Positions 17,495-26,841 of a DNA stretch of 64,000 nucleotides are shown here, piece after piece. The notes under the pieces are model-generated. The model made no database searches. It was not told the DNA's origin and worked only from the letters and a program-made list of their open reading frames with translations. The position numbers and the translations under genes were made by a program. The number at the start of each line of letters is the position of its first letter. The first letter of the stretch is position 1. The stretch covers positions 62,001 through 126,000 of the forward strand of contig CALNWN010000012.1 of the NCBI GenBank assembly GCA_940746715.1, read 5' to 3'. The DNA comes from an uncultured Paraburkholderia sp. Lineage in GTDB: Bacteria > Pseudomonadota > Gammaproteobacteria > Burkholderiales > Burkholderiaceae.

Positions 17495-18358
17495 ATGTTC
17501 GCCCGACTTCCCCTGTATTTGCGCCTCGTGCGCATGGACAAGCCTATCGGCAGTCTGCTGCTGCTGTGGCCGACGCTCAACGCGCTGTGGATTGCGTCGG
17601 ACGGCCATCCTTCGTGGCCGCTCCTCGTCATCTTCACCGTGGGCACAGTGCTGATGCGCTCGGCGGGCTGTGCGATCAACGACTACGCGGATCGCGATTT
17701 CGACCGCTATGTGAAGCGCACCGAGAATCGTCCGATCACGTCGAGCAAGATCAAGGCGTGGGAAGCGGTGGCGCTCGCGGCCGGCCTGTCGTTGCTGGCT
17801 TTTCTGCTGATTCTGCCGCTCAATACGCTGACGAAGGAGTTGTCGGTCGCGGCGCTGTTCGTGGCCGGCTCCTATCCGTTCACGAAGCGCTTTTTCGCGA
17901 TTCCGCAGGCGTATCTTGGCATCGCATTCGGCTTTGGCATTCCGATGGCGTTTGCGGCCGTGCAAAACCAGGTGCCCCTGCTCGCGTGGGTCATGCTGCT
18001 CGCCAACGTGTTATGGTCGGTCGCGTACGACACCGAGTACGCGATGGTCGATCGCGACGACGACATCAAGATCGGCATTCGGACCTCGGCGCTCACGTTC
18101 GGCCGCTTCGACGTGGCGGCCATCATGCTCTGCTATGCGGTCACGCTCGGCATCTACGTCGGCATCGGCGTGATGATTGGGTTCGGCGTGCTGTACTGGT
18201 GCGGATGGGCGGCGGCGGCGGGCTGCGCGGTCTATCACTACACGCTGATCCGCAACCGCGAGCGCATGCCGTGTTTCAAGGCCTTTCTGCACAACAACTG
18301 GCTGGGCGGCGTGTTGTTCGTCGGCATTGCCGCGCATTATGCGGTGGCTTTGTTTTAG
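17495..18358 (+). CDS. ubiA: 4-hydroxybenzoate octaprenyltransferase
   Basis: 287 residues, mostly membrane helices. Both Mg-diphosphate motifs of UbiA prenyltransferases are present: NDYADRDFD (residues 62-70) and YDTEYAMVDRDDD (about 178-190). It attaches the polyprenyl tail to 4-hydroxybenzoate in ubiquinone synthesis at the inner membrane. A TAAAAT box at 17446-17451 is a likely -10. Convergent with proC; the 153-base gap to proC shows no clear terminator. Confidence 0.95.
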   Translation: MFARLPLYLRLVRMDKPIGSLLLLWPTLNALWIASDGHPSWPLLVIFTVGTVLMRSAGCAINDYADRDFDRYVKRTENRPITSSKIKAWEAVALAAGLSLLAFLLILPLNTLTKELSVAALFVAGSYPFTKRFFAIPQAYLGIAFGFGIPMAFAAVQNQVPLLAWVMLLANVLWSVAYDTEYAMVDRDDDIKIGIRTSALTFGRFDVAAIMLCYAVTLGIYVGIGVMIGFGVLYWCGWAAAAGCAVYHYTLIRNRERMPCFKAFLHNNWLGGVLFVGIAAHYAVALF

Positions 18359-18511
18359 GCTTTAAACGCGGGCCGTTGGCAGGTCGTTGCCGACCCGCTG
18401 GCCTGTTTTCAGTGGCTGCGATAGGCGGACTCTTTCCACTAACGATTCCGTGCCTCGCGGCCTGGTGTTTTTCTGCCGGACGATCACCGGCCGACAACAG
18501 TGCACGACCGC

Positions 18512-19327
18512 TTACTGCTGGCCGAACTCATCGCCCATTTCTTTTGCACGCGCATCGGCGGCGAGCGCGCCGCGCACAATCGCTTCCTTGATTCCGCTCG
18601 CGTCGAACGACGCAAGCGCCGCCGCGGTCGTGCCGCCCTTCGACGTCACGCGCTCACGCAACACGCTCGGCGGTTCGTCGGAATTCGCCGCCAGTTGCGC
18701 GGCACCCGTGAACGTTGCGACGGCGAGCGCGCGGCCCTGCGCTTCGTCCATGCCGAGTTGGCGCGCGGCTTCCTGCAGCGCTTCAATGAAGTAGAAGACG
18801 TAGGCCGGCCCGCTACCCGAGATGGCGGTGACGGCGTCGATTTTCGCCTCGTCATCGAACCAGACGGTTTCGCCCACTGCGCCCAGCACCTGCGATGCGA
18901 GCGCGCGTCCCGCTTCGTCGACGCTCGCGGTGGCGTACAGTCCGGCGACGCCCATGTCGATCAGCGCGGGCGTATTCGGCATGACGCGCACGATGCGCGT
19001 ATGGCCGTCGAGCCAGCGCGACATGTCGTCCATGCGAATGCCGGCGACGATGCTGATCGCGAGTTGCGACGCCTTGAGATGCGGCGCGAGCGTCTCGGCG
19101 ACACTCTTCAGGATCTGCGGCTTCACCGCGAGCACGACCGCGTCATACGCAGCGAGCGCCGCGTCGGCTGCTCTACCGGTCTTGATGCCGAACTGCGTTT
19201 CGTTGCGCTTGCGGGCGTCTTCGTTGGGATCGATCGCATACAGGTCCGCGGGCGCGACGCCGCGCTTGATCAGGCCGCCGATCAACGCCGCGGCCATGTT
19301 GCCGCCGCCGATAAAAGCAATTTTCAT
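18512..19327 (-). CDS. proC: Pyrroline-5-carboxylate reductase
   Basis: 271 residues. N-terminal Rossmann motif MKIAFIGGGNMAAALIGG, then VLAVKPQILKSVAETL, RVMPNTPALIDMGVAGLYA, and the C-terminal DAVTAISGSGPAYVFYFIEAL and TVTFTGAA-like segment (VATFTGAAQLAANSDEPPSVLRE). It makes proline from pyrroline-5-carboxylate with NADPH. In the given sequence the upstream yggS frame reads through in frame into proC because of a small deletion, so an uninterrupted 528-codon frame covers both; the ATG at 19327 remains the natural start. The yggS-proC order is widespread. Confidence 0.95.
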   Translation of the reverse strand: MKIAFIGGGNMAAALIGGLIKRGVAPADLYAIDPNEDARKRNETQFGIKTGRAADAALAAYDAVVLAVKPQILKSVAETLAPHLKASQLAISIVAGIRMDDMSRWLDGHTRIVRVMPNTPALIDMGVAGLYATASVDEAGRALASQVLGAVGETVWFDDEAKIDAVTAISGSGPAYVFYFIEALQEAARQLGMDEAQGRALAVATFTGAAQLAANSDEPPSVLRERVTSKGGTTAAALASFDASGIKEAIVRGALAADARAKEMGDEFGQQ

Positions 19328-19401
19328 GATGTTCCGGGAAGGTTTGATTGAGCTTCTGAAACGGTGCTTGCAGCCGCGTCTGCAACTGCGGCTGCGGCCG
19401 C

Positions 19402-20098
19402 TTAATGCGAATAATCGCGCGCCGAAGATTGCCGTGCCCACGCGCACGATCGTCGCGCCTTCGAGCACGGCGGCCTCGAGGTCGCTCGACATGCCCATGG
19501 ACAGCGTGTCCAGCGGCAAGCCGTCGCCGCGCAGACGCTCGAACAGCTCACGCAAGCGGCGATGCGGCACACGCTGCTCGTCGATGCTGCCGGCCGGCTC
19601 GGGAATAGCCATCAGGCCGCGCAACCGCAGCCTCGGCAGCGCCGCAATGTCACGGGCAACCTGCACGGCCTCGTCGACGCTGACGCCGCTTTTCGACGCC
19701 TCGCCGCTGATGTTGACCTGCAAACACACGTTGAGCGGCGGCAGGTGATCCGGCCGTTGCTCGGAAAGCCGCTGCGCGATCTTAAGCCGATCGACGGAAT
19801 GCACCCAGTCGAAATGCTCGGCCACCGGCCGTGTCTTGTTGGACTGCAGCGGACCGATGAAATGCCATTCGAGCGACGCGCGCAAATCGGCAAGCGCTTC
19901 TATCTTTGTGAGCGCTTCCTGCACGTAGTTTTCGCCGAATGCGTGTTGACCGGCTGCATGGGCGGCGCGCACGTCTTCGGCGGGAAAGGTCTTCGAGACC
20001 GCGAGCAGCGCGATGGAACGCGCGTCGCGACCCGCCACGTGCGCGGCCATGGCGATGCGCTGCTGCACCGCTTCGAGGTTGTGGATCAGATCGGGCAT
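19402..20098 (-). pseudogene. yggS: YggS-family PLP homeostasis protein with a frameshift at the extreme C-terminus
   Basis: Starts MPDLIHNLEAVQQRIAMAA and shows the PLP-binding lysine in LLAVSKTFPAEDV, then GENYVQEAL, WHFIGPLQSNK, VNISGEASKSGV, LRGLMAIPEP and LSMGMSSDLEAAV. The family normally ends IFGARDYSH; here two bases (GC of a GCGCGC run, about 19417) are missing. The frame therefore continues as RLFALSGRSRS through the old stop (TAA at 19402-19404) and in frame into proC. Restored length 232 residues. Only the last four residues are lost, so activity might survive, but the product would be a YggS-ProC fusion unless translation stops otherwise. Confidence 0.8.
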
Positions 20099-20144
20099 GG
20101 AACGAACCGGAGCGGACCTAAGGTCGATAAAGTCGATGCCCCGA

Positions 20145-21370
20145 TTATACGGACAGCATGTGCTCGACCAGTTCGATCCAGTGCGCGACCGGCGTCGACG
20201 TGCCGCTTTGCAGATGCGAAATGCAGCCCACGTTCGCCGACACGATCACCTGCGGCTCCTGCGCATGCAGCCGCTCGAGCTTTTGATCGCGCAGCGCGTA
20301 AGAGAGCTTCGGCTGCGTCAGCGAGTAGGTGCCCGCCGAGCCGCAGCACAGGTGATTGTCGACGGGCAGGCGCACTTCCACGCCGAGTTTCGTCAGCAGA
20401 TGCTCGACCGTGCCGCGCACCTGCTGTCCATGCTGCAACGTGCACGGCGGATGAAACGCGACGGTGTGGATCGCGCGGCGGCGCGTCACCGCGACGAGCT
20501 CTTCTTCGAAGTCCGGCAGGATTTCGGCGATGTCGCGCGTCAATTCGACAATACGGCGCGCTTTTTCCGCATAGGCCGGATCGTTGCGCAACAGGTGCGC
20601 GTATTCCTTGACCGTCGCGCCGCAACCCGACGCGTTCATCACGATCGCTTCGACGCCCTGTTCGACATACGGCCACCATGCGTCGATGTTGGCGCGCATG
20701 TCGTCGAGCGCTTCGTCGTTGTAACCGAGATGCAGGCGGATCGCACCGCAGCAGCCGGCGTCGGGCGCGACCACGGTTTCGACGCCGAGCGCATCCAGCA
20801 CGCGCGCGGTGGCGGTGTTGACGTTTGGCATCATCGACGGTTGCACGCAGCCCGCGAGCATCAGCATCTTGCGTTCGTGCCGGGCGGTCGGCCAGACAAG
20901 CGGGCGCTGCCGCGCCGGCACCTTGTCGCGCAATTTTCTCGGCAGCAGCGCGCGGAAATGCTGGCCGAGGCGCATGGTCGGCGTGAAGAGCGCGCTGTTC
21001 GGCACGAAGCTCGCGAGAAACCGGCGCGTGAGACGCTGGCCGAGCGGCCGCGTCACTTTTTCCTCGGTGATCGTGCGGCCGATTTCCACGAGCTTGCCGT
21101 ACTGCACGCCGGACGGACACGTCGTCTCGCAATTGCGGCAGGTGAGGCACCGTCCAGGTGGACTTGCGTGCTGCGCGTCACCTGCGCGCCTTCCACCATC
21201 TGCTTGATCAGATAGATGCGGCCGCGTGGGCCGTCGAGTTCATCGCCGAGCAGTTGGTAGGTCGGGCAGGTGGCCGTGCAGAAACCGCAGTGCACGCAAT
21301 TGCGCAGAATGGCGTCGGCTTCGGCGCCATCGGGCGTATTGCGAATGAAATCCGCGAGATTGGTTTGCAT
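20145..21370 (-). pseudogene. glcF: Glycolate oxidase iron-sulfur subunit GlcF, one-base deletion
   Basis: N-terminus MQTNLADFIRNTPDGAEADA with the first 4Fe-4S motif CVHCGFCTATCPTY. At about 21150 a base is missing in CACCTGGAC(-)GGTGCC, so the second cluster motif (CLTCRNCETTCPSG) is out of frame. The remaining 320 codons are intact in the new frame, including two CCG-type motifs (VVAPDAGCCGAIR and FHPPCTL…CCGSAG). GlcF carries electrons from the GlcDE flavin core to quinone. Restored length 408 residues. It lies seven bases after glcE. Confidence 0.9.
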
Positions 21371-21377
21371 CGCGTGC

Positions 21378-22464
21378 TCAGAAGTCGGGGTAGAGACGGC
21401 CGCGATTGAAGATGCGGGCCGGGTCGAAAGCGGTTTTCAGGCCGCGATGGATTTTCATCAGCGGCGCGGGGAGCGGTGTGAACACGCCGGCGCCGCGGTC
21501 GTAGCCGAGGCCGGAGCGGAAGATGGTGGCGTGGCCGCCTGCCTGCTTCGCGCTGATGCGTACCGTTTGCGCGTCGGTGTCGGTGATCCACCAGCGCTGG
21601 GCGCCGCCCCATTCCATCAATTGCGCGCCGGGCAGTTGCAGCGGCTCGGTGATGGACGGCAACGCGAGCCGCCAGAGCGCGGCCTTCGGCGGAATCGCCG
21701 CGAAGAACGAGTCGGTCTGCTCGCGCAGGCCGGCCCAGAAGCGTTCGGCCTCGACCGCGTCGACCACTTCTCCGCCCAGCGACGAGCGCGCGGACTTGAC
21801 CGCGGTTTCCGCGCCCGCGAGACGCACGGCGAGCGTGCCGTGACGCCACACGCTCGCGGTGATCGGCAGCGGCCGGCCGCCCCATTCGTTGAGCTTGCGG
21901 ACCGCGTCGGTGCCGTTCATGTCGAACTTGAGCGTGGCTTCGGCCTGCGGCTGCGGTAACACCTTGAGCGATAACTCGAGATGAGCCCCAGCGTGCCGAG
22001 CGAGCCTGCCATGAGACGCGAGACGTCGTAACCGGCGACGTTTTCACCACCTGGCCGCCGAAGCGCAGCGTTTGTCCCTGACCGTTCATGATGACCGCCC
22101 CGAGCACGAAGTCGCGCGCGGCGCCCGCCGACGGGCGCCGCGGACCCGCAATGCCCGCGGCCACGCAGCCGCCGAAGGTGGCCTGCGGCCCGAAGTGCGG
22201 CGGCTCGAAGGCAAGCATCTGATTGTGCTCGGCGAGCGCTGCTTCTATTTCGACGAGCGGCGTTCCCGCGCGCGCGGTGATGACCAGTTCCGCCGGGTCG
22301 TACGCGATGATGCCGCGATAAGCGCGCGTGTCGAGGATCTCGCCTTCCAGCGTCTGACCGTACCAGTCTTTCGTGCCGCCGCCGCGCACGCGCAACGCGC
22401 GTCCCGCGGCGCTGGCGGAACGCACTCGCTCCGACCACATGGCGACGATGTCGTCCTCTTCCAT
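21378..22464 (-). pseudogene. glcE: Glycolate oxidase FAD-binding subunit GlcE, two one-base deletions
   Basis: Starts MEEDDIVAMWSERVRSASAA, then VRGGGTKDWYG and the FAD-binding FGPQATFGGCVAAGIAGPRRP. An A is missing in GTGAAAA(-)CGTC near 22044, so VVKNVAGYDVSRLMAG goes out of frame. A second base is missing near 21982 in ATCTC(-)GAGTTATCG, after which PQPQAEATLKFDMNGTDAV runs in frame to the stop. Restored length 362 residues, normal for GlcE. Both lesions lie in the FAD domain, so the product as written is non-functional. Confidence 0.9.
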
Positions 22465-22600
22465 GATGCCCTGCTTCGTTGTGTTTCGAACGATTGTACC
22501 GGACGGGGGCGCGCTGGCAACCCGGAGCGGACCCGCATCGGGTAATCAGGGTGGGATGAGGGGAAACCCCGCCGCGCCGGGCTATGCGCGATGCGTGACG

Positions 22601-24092
22601 CTAGAAGCGCGGCAGCTCCGGATGCGGCAGTAGGCCGCCGCGCACGTGCATCTTGCCGTATTCGGCGCAGCGCGCGGGTGGGAATGCCCTTGTCCGGGTT
22701 CAGCAGGCCGGGCGGGTCGAAGGCGCGTTTGACGGCATGGAACGTATCGCGCTCCTCGGGTGAGAACTGCACGCACATCGAATTGATCTTCTCGATGCCG
22801 ACGCCGTGCTCGCCCGTGCCCGTGCCGCCCAGTTCGACGCAGGTTTCGAGGATGTCGGAGCCGAACGCTTCCGCGCGGTGCCATTCGTCCTGGTCGTTGC
22901 CGTTAAAGAGGATGAGCGGATTCATGTTGCCGTCGCCCGCATGAAATACGTTGATGCAGCGCAGGCCGTACTTCTTCTCCATGTCCTCGATGCGCGAGAG
23001 CAGCGGCCCGATACTGCGGCGCGGCACGGTGCCGTCCATGCAGTAGTAGTCCGGCGAGATGCGGCCCGCGGCCGGAAAGGCGTTCTTGCGGCCGGACCAG
23101 AAGCGCAGCCGCTCGCTTTCGGTGCGCGAAATCTGGATGCGCGTCGCGCCGTGCTCGCGCAGCACCGCGGTCATGCGCACGATTTCGTCGGCGACTTCTT
23201 CCGGCGTGCCGTCGGATTCGCACAGCAGGATCGCCGCCGCGTCGAGGTCGTAGCCGGCATGCACGAATTCTTCGACGGCGCGGGTGGCGGGCTTGTCCAT
23301 CATCTCGAGCCCGGCCGGAATAATGCCCGCCGCGATGATGCCGGCGACCGCATCGCCGCCTTTCACGACGTCGTCGAAACTGGCCATGATGACCTGCGCC
23401 GTTTGCGGTTTCGGGATCAGCTTGACAGTGACTTCGGTGACGATTGCGAACATGCCCTCGCTGCCGATCAGCACCGCAAGCAGATCGAGGCCGGGCGCGT
23501 CGGGCGCGAGCGAGCCGAATTCGACGATCTCGCCTTCCATGGTCACCGCGCGCACGCGCAGCACGTTGTGCACGGTGAGGCCGTATTTGAGGCAGTGCAC
23601 GCCGCCCGAGTTCTCCGACACATTGCCGCCGATCGTGCAGGCAATCTGCGATGACGGGTCCGGCGCGTAGTACAGCCCGTAAGGCGCGGCGGCCTCCGAA
23701 ATCGACAGATTGCGCACGCCCGGCTGCACGGTGGCGGTCCGCGCATACGAGTCGACCTCTATGATCTTCCTGAAGCGCGCGAGCGACACCACGACGCCGT
23801 GGCGGATCGGCATGGCGCCGCCGGAAAGGCCGGTGCCCGCGCCGCGCGGCACGATCGGCACGCCCAAGCGGTGGCAGATCTGCACGATGCGCTGAACTTG
23901 CGATTCGGTCTCCGGCAGCGCGACCGCAAGCGGCAGCCGGCGATAGGCGGCGAGGCCGTCGCAGTCGCAGGCGACGGTGTCTTCGTCGCGATACAGCAGA
24001 CAGTGGTTCGGCAGCACCGCCATTAGCGCCTGCACGACTTCGCGCTGGCGCTGGGCGAGAACTTCAGCCGTCAGTTCGGCGGGTGCGTTCAT
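22601..24092 (-). pseudogene. glcD: Glycolate oxidase FAD-linked subunit GlcD, frameshift near the C-terminus
   Basis: Start ATG 24092 (GAGGAG upstream) reads MNAPAELTAEVLAQRQREVV. PCMH-type FAD motifs: VPRGAGTGLSGGAMP, YYAPDPSSQIACTIGGNVSE and GLTVHNVLRV. C-terminal domain: NVFHAGDGNMNPLILF and GTGTGEHGVGIEKI. Two bases are missing after GGCATTCCCACC (about 22678); the expected tail LARCAEYGKMHVRGGLLPHP…RF follows in another frame to the stop at 22601. Restored length 497. Only the last 30 residues change, so this is the mildest lesion of the glc genes. The leader contains a nine-copy hexanucleotide repeat. Confidence 0.88.
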
Positions 24093-24144
24093 GTGAGTCG
24101 TCTCCTCTTGCCTTTTACGCATCGCTCGTTGGCGCTGCTACTGT

Positions 24145-24204
24145 GGCGTTGGCGTTGGCGTTGGCGTTGGCGTTGGCGTTGGCGTTGGCGTTGGCGTTGA
24201 CGTT
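24145..24204. repeat. Hexanucleotide tandem repeat (GGCGTT)9 plus one degenerate copy
   Basis: Nine perfect copies of GGCGTT at 24145-24198 (AACGCC on the minus strand) followed by GACGTT. The array ends 52 bases before the glcD start codon on the same strand as its promoter or leader. It is the longest pure microsatellite in the window. Because the unit is six bases, length change would alter promoter spacing rather than frame. Confidence 0.95.
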
Positions 24205-24308
24205 TCCGCCGCTGTGGGCGGACGCTGTGCGCGGCCGCCGTGGCAGTTTTGCCGCGCTGTTGCGCCTGATCCAGCGTCGATGACGCGCGTCCCTCTACCT
24301 ACGCCGCT

Positions 24309-25722
24309 CTACGCTGCCCAGCTGAAAATCTTGCCGGGGTTCATCAGATTGGCGGATCGGGCGCGTGCTTGATTGAGCGCATTGTATCGACCGCGACGTC
24401 GCCGTGTTCTTCGAGTAGAAACGCCATCTTGTGCAGGCCGACGCCATGCTCGCCGGTACAGGTGCCGTCCATGCGCAACGCGCGCTGCACGATGCGATGG
24501 TTCAGACGCTCGGCCTCGACCAGTTTCTCCGGCTTGTTCGGGTCGATCAGAATCGCGACGTGGAAATTGCCGTCGCCGACATGGCCGACGATCGGGCAGG
24601 GCAGCGGCGATGTCTTCAGATCCTGCTCCGTTTCAACCACGCATTCCGCAAGGCGCGAGATCGGCACACAGACGTCGGTAGTGACGGCGCGGCAGCCCTG
24701 CTTCAGCTGGAGCATCGCAAAATAGGCGTTGTGACGCGCGTTCCACAGACGGCTGCGGTCTTCCGGCCGCGTCGCTCATTCGAACCCTTCGCCGCCGTTC
24801 TGCGCGGCGAGTTCCTGCACGAGCTCCGCCTGTTCCTTCACGCCGGCTTCGGTGCCGTGGAATTCGAAGAACAGCGTGGGCGCCTCGCGCAGCGTCAGGT
24901 TCGAATGGCGGTTGATGGAGCGGATTGCGAGCGCGTCGACGAATTCCACGCGCGCAATCGGCACGCCGATCTGGATTGTTTCGATGACGGCGCGCACCGC
25001 ATCGCCCATCGACGGAAACGCGCAGACCGCGGCGGAGAAGGCTTCCGGCTGCGGATAAAGACGCACGGTGATCTCGGTGATGACGCCGAGCGTGCCCTCC
25101 GACCCGGCGAAAAGCCGCGTCAGGTCGTAACCCGCGGATGACTTGCGCGCCCGCGTTCCGGTCTTGATGACGCGTCCGTCCGCCAACACCACAGTCAGGC
25201 TGAGCACGTTCTCGCGCATCGTGCCGTAACGCACCGCGTTCGTGCCGGACGCGCGCGTGGCCGACATGCCGCCGATGCTCGCGTCCGCGCCGGGGTCGAT
25301 CGGGAAAAACAGACCGGTGTCGCGAAGCGCCTCGTTGAGCTGCTTGCGCGAGATGCCGGGCTCGACGGTGACTGTCAGATCTTCAGCGTTAATTGACAGC
25401 ACGCGGTTCATTTCTGACAGATCGATGGACACGCCGCCCTGCACCGCGAGCAGATGTCCTTCGAGCGACGAGCCGTTGCCGTAGGGAATGATCGGCACGT
25501 TGTACTGGCTGCAAAGCCTGACGATGGTTTGGACGTCTTCTGTGCTGCGTGCGAAGACGACGGCGTCGGGCAGTTGCGGATCGAATGGCGATTCGTCGCG
25601 GCCGTGGTGTTCGCGCACGGCTTGCGCGACGGAGGCGCGTTCGCCGAAGGCATCGGTGAGCGCGCTGAGCAACGCTGTGGGGAAGGGCCGGCGCAGCGGG
25701 CCGGCGGAACAAGCTGATTCAC
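24309..25722 (-). pseudogene. FAD-linked oxidase (D-lactate dehydrogenase/glycolate oxidase-like), broken three times
   Basis: Likely start is GTG 25722 (VNQLVPPA) with AAGGAGA upstream; one base is missing near 25700, after which LRRPFPTALLSALTDAFG follows. The FAD domain is clear: VPIIPYGNGSSLEGHLLA, VTVEPGISRKQLNEAL and FFPIDPGADASIGGM. At 24776-24778 a TGA interrupts GGEGFE(W)ATRPEDRSRLW, fitting TGG to TGA. Near 24352 a further base is missing in GATCCG(-)CCAATCTGATG, displacing the last residues NLMNPGKIFSW. The C-terminal half also shows GHVGDGNFHVAI and GTCTGEHGVGLHKM. Restored length about 471. It resembles the cytochrome-linked D-lactate dehydrogenase/YgcU group; substrate uncertain. 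Confidence 0.85.
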
Positions 25723-25755
25723 ACGTGTCTCCTTGTCGACCAGAGTTAGCGCTTT

Positions 25756-25882
25756 AGCGCTTACTCGGCCCACCTAACGGTATTGGCTAGCGTCAGCGCT
25801 TGCTCGGCCTCATCTAGCGGCGTGGGCTGGAGCTAGCGAGCACTTACTCTGCCGCATCTAACGATACTGGTACCGACTAACG
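25756..25882. repeat. Three degenerate tandem repeats of 39-44 bp
   Basis: Units start at 25756, 25795 and 25839, each beginning AGCGCTTACTCGGCC or a close variant (AGCGCTTGCTCGGCC, AGCACTTACTCTGCC). They continue with a CATCTAACGGTA-like and a CTAGCG-like stretch. They lie 34 bp upstream of the FAD oxidase start on the minus strand. No coding sense seen. Confidence 0.65.
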
Positions 25883-26108
25883 TTACCGCCCCAACCACTT
25901 TACAGCAGATGTTTCATTCTAACGCCGATTGCTCGCTGGCCGGCTTCATTCAGCCGGTCCCAGCCGCGCCGCCTCACCTGCTCCCACGCGCCCCCGCTCC
26001 TATAATGGCGGCGGCCGCGCGACGCGTGCAATATGGTTAACGCGGTGGTGCCTGACGCGGTTGCGCGAAGCGCGAGACGCATCGACAAACCGGTCCGCCG
26101 ACGGATTG

Positions 26109-26140
26109 ACAACCGCACAACCGCACAACCGCACAACCGG
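26109..26140. repeat. Octanucleotide tandem repeat ACAACCGC, four copies (last one imperfect)
   Basis: Copies at 26109, 26117 and 26125 are identical; the fourth (26133-26140) ends in G instead of C. The array ends 27 bases before the start codon of the adenosyltransferase gene, in its presumed 5' leader. Confidence 0.9.
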
Positions 26141-26167
26141 CGCATACCGAACGAAAGGGGAGACATC

Positions 26168-26722
26168 ATGGGTAACCGCCTGAGCAAGATTGCAACGCGC
26201 ACCGGCGACGACGGCACCACCGGCCTCGGCGATGGCCGGCGCGTGCGCAAGGACAGCGCGCGCATTGCAGCAATCGGCGACGTGGACGAGCTCAACTCGC
26301 ACCTCGGCGTGCTCTTGTGCGAAGACCTGCCGGATAACGTGCGCGCGGCGCTGGTGGCCATCCAGCACGACCTGTTCGACCTTGGCGGCGAGCTGTGCAT
26401 TCCCGGCCACACAATGATCACCGACCGCCATCTTGCCCAGCTCGACGGCTGGCTCGCCGACTACAACGCGGCATTGCCGCCGCTCAAGGAATTCATTTTG
26501 CCGGGCGGTTCGCGGGCCGCGTCGCTCGCGCACGTCTGCAGGACGGTGTGCCGCCGCGCCGAACGGGCGACCGTCGCGCTCGGCAAGGAAGAGACGATCA
26601 ACGCGGCGCCGCGTCAGTATGTGAATCGGCTGTCAGATCTGCTCTTTGTACTTGCGCGCGTGCTGAACCGCGCTGACGGTGGCACCGACGTTCTCTGGCA
26701 GCATGATCGAGGTCACGGCTAA
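26168..26722 (+). CDS. PduO-type ATP:cob(I)alamin adenosyltransferase
   Basis: 184 residues starting MGNRLSKIATRTGDDGTTGLGDGRRV, the signature N-terminus of the PduO/MMAB family. It is followed by RIAAIGDVDELNSHLGVLL, FDLGGELCIPG, EFILPGGSRAASLAHVCR TVCRRAER, and the C-terminal NRLSDLLFVLARVLNR. It makes adenosylcobalamin from cob(I)alamin and ATP. AAAGGGGAGA precedes the ATG. Frame intact. Confidence 0.93.
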   Translation: MGNRLSKIATRTGDDGTTGLGDGRRVRKDSARIAAIGDVDELNSHLGVLLCEDLPDNVRAALVAIQHDLFDLGGELCIPGHTMITDRHLAQLDGWLADYNAALPPLKEFILPGGSRAASLAHVCRTVCRRAERATVALGKEETINAAPRQYVNRLSDLLFVLARVLNRADGGTDVLWQHDRGHG

Positions 26723-26803
26723 GCAGTTGCCCCAGACGGCGTAGGGTCACACGACGGCGCTGAGCAGACTGCGACAATCTGTCTGAGAGAAAGAACTGCC
26801 TTA

Positions 26804-26826
26804 AACATGTATGCTGTATGAATCTT
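26804..26826 (+). promoter_or_regulatory. Candidate NsrR operator upstream of hmp
   Basis: AACATGTAT-GCTGT-ATGAATCTT has the 9-5-9 spacing of the NsrR palindrome (AAGATGTAT-N5-ATACATCTT), matching eight of nine bases on the left and seven of nine on the right. NsrR is the nitric-oxide-sensing repressor of hmp in many proteobacteria, and this site lies 15 bp before the hmp initiation codon. Assignment is by motif and position only. Confidence 0.45.
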
Positions 26827-26841
26827 TAAGGACAAGTACAA

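Larger units (their letters stand above)
25723..26167. other. 445-base divergent intergenic region with two repeat sets and a TATAAT box
   Basis: Lies between the broken FAD oxidase (leftward) and the adenosyltransferase gene (rightward). It has no supported gene. It contains three degenerate direct repeats (25756-25882), a perfect TATAAT at 26001-26006 with only a weak -35 upstream, and an octamer repeat (26109-26140) in the presumed leader of the adenosyltransferase. Confidence 0.7.

Noticed and set aside
18359..18511. Terminator between the convergent ubiA and proC
   Set aside because: GC-rich partial complementarity around GCGGG…CCCGC is visible, but no stable stem followed by a T-run on either strand.
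24145..24204. Possible CRISPR array
   Set aside because: The six-base units are contiguous without spacers; it is a microsatellite.
24083..24283. Small plus-strand ORF encoding an Ala-Leu repeat
   Set aside because: The repeat sequence comes solely from the microsatellite, there is no ribosome site, and it overlaps the glcD start region antisense.
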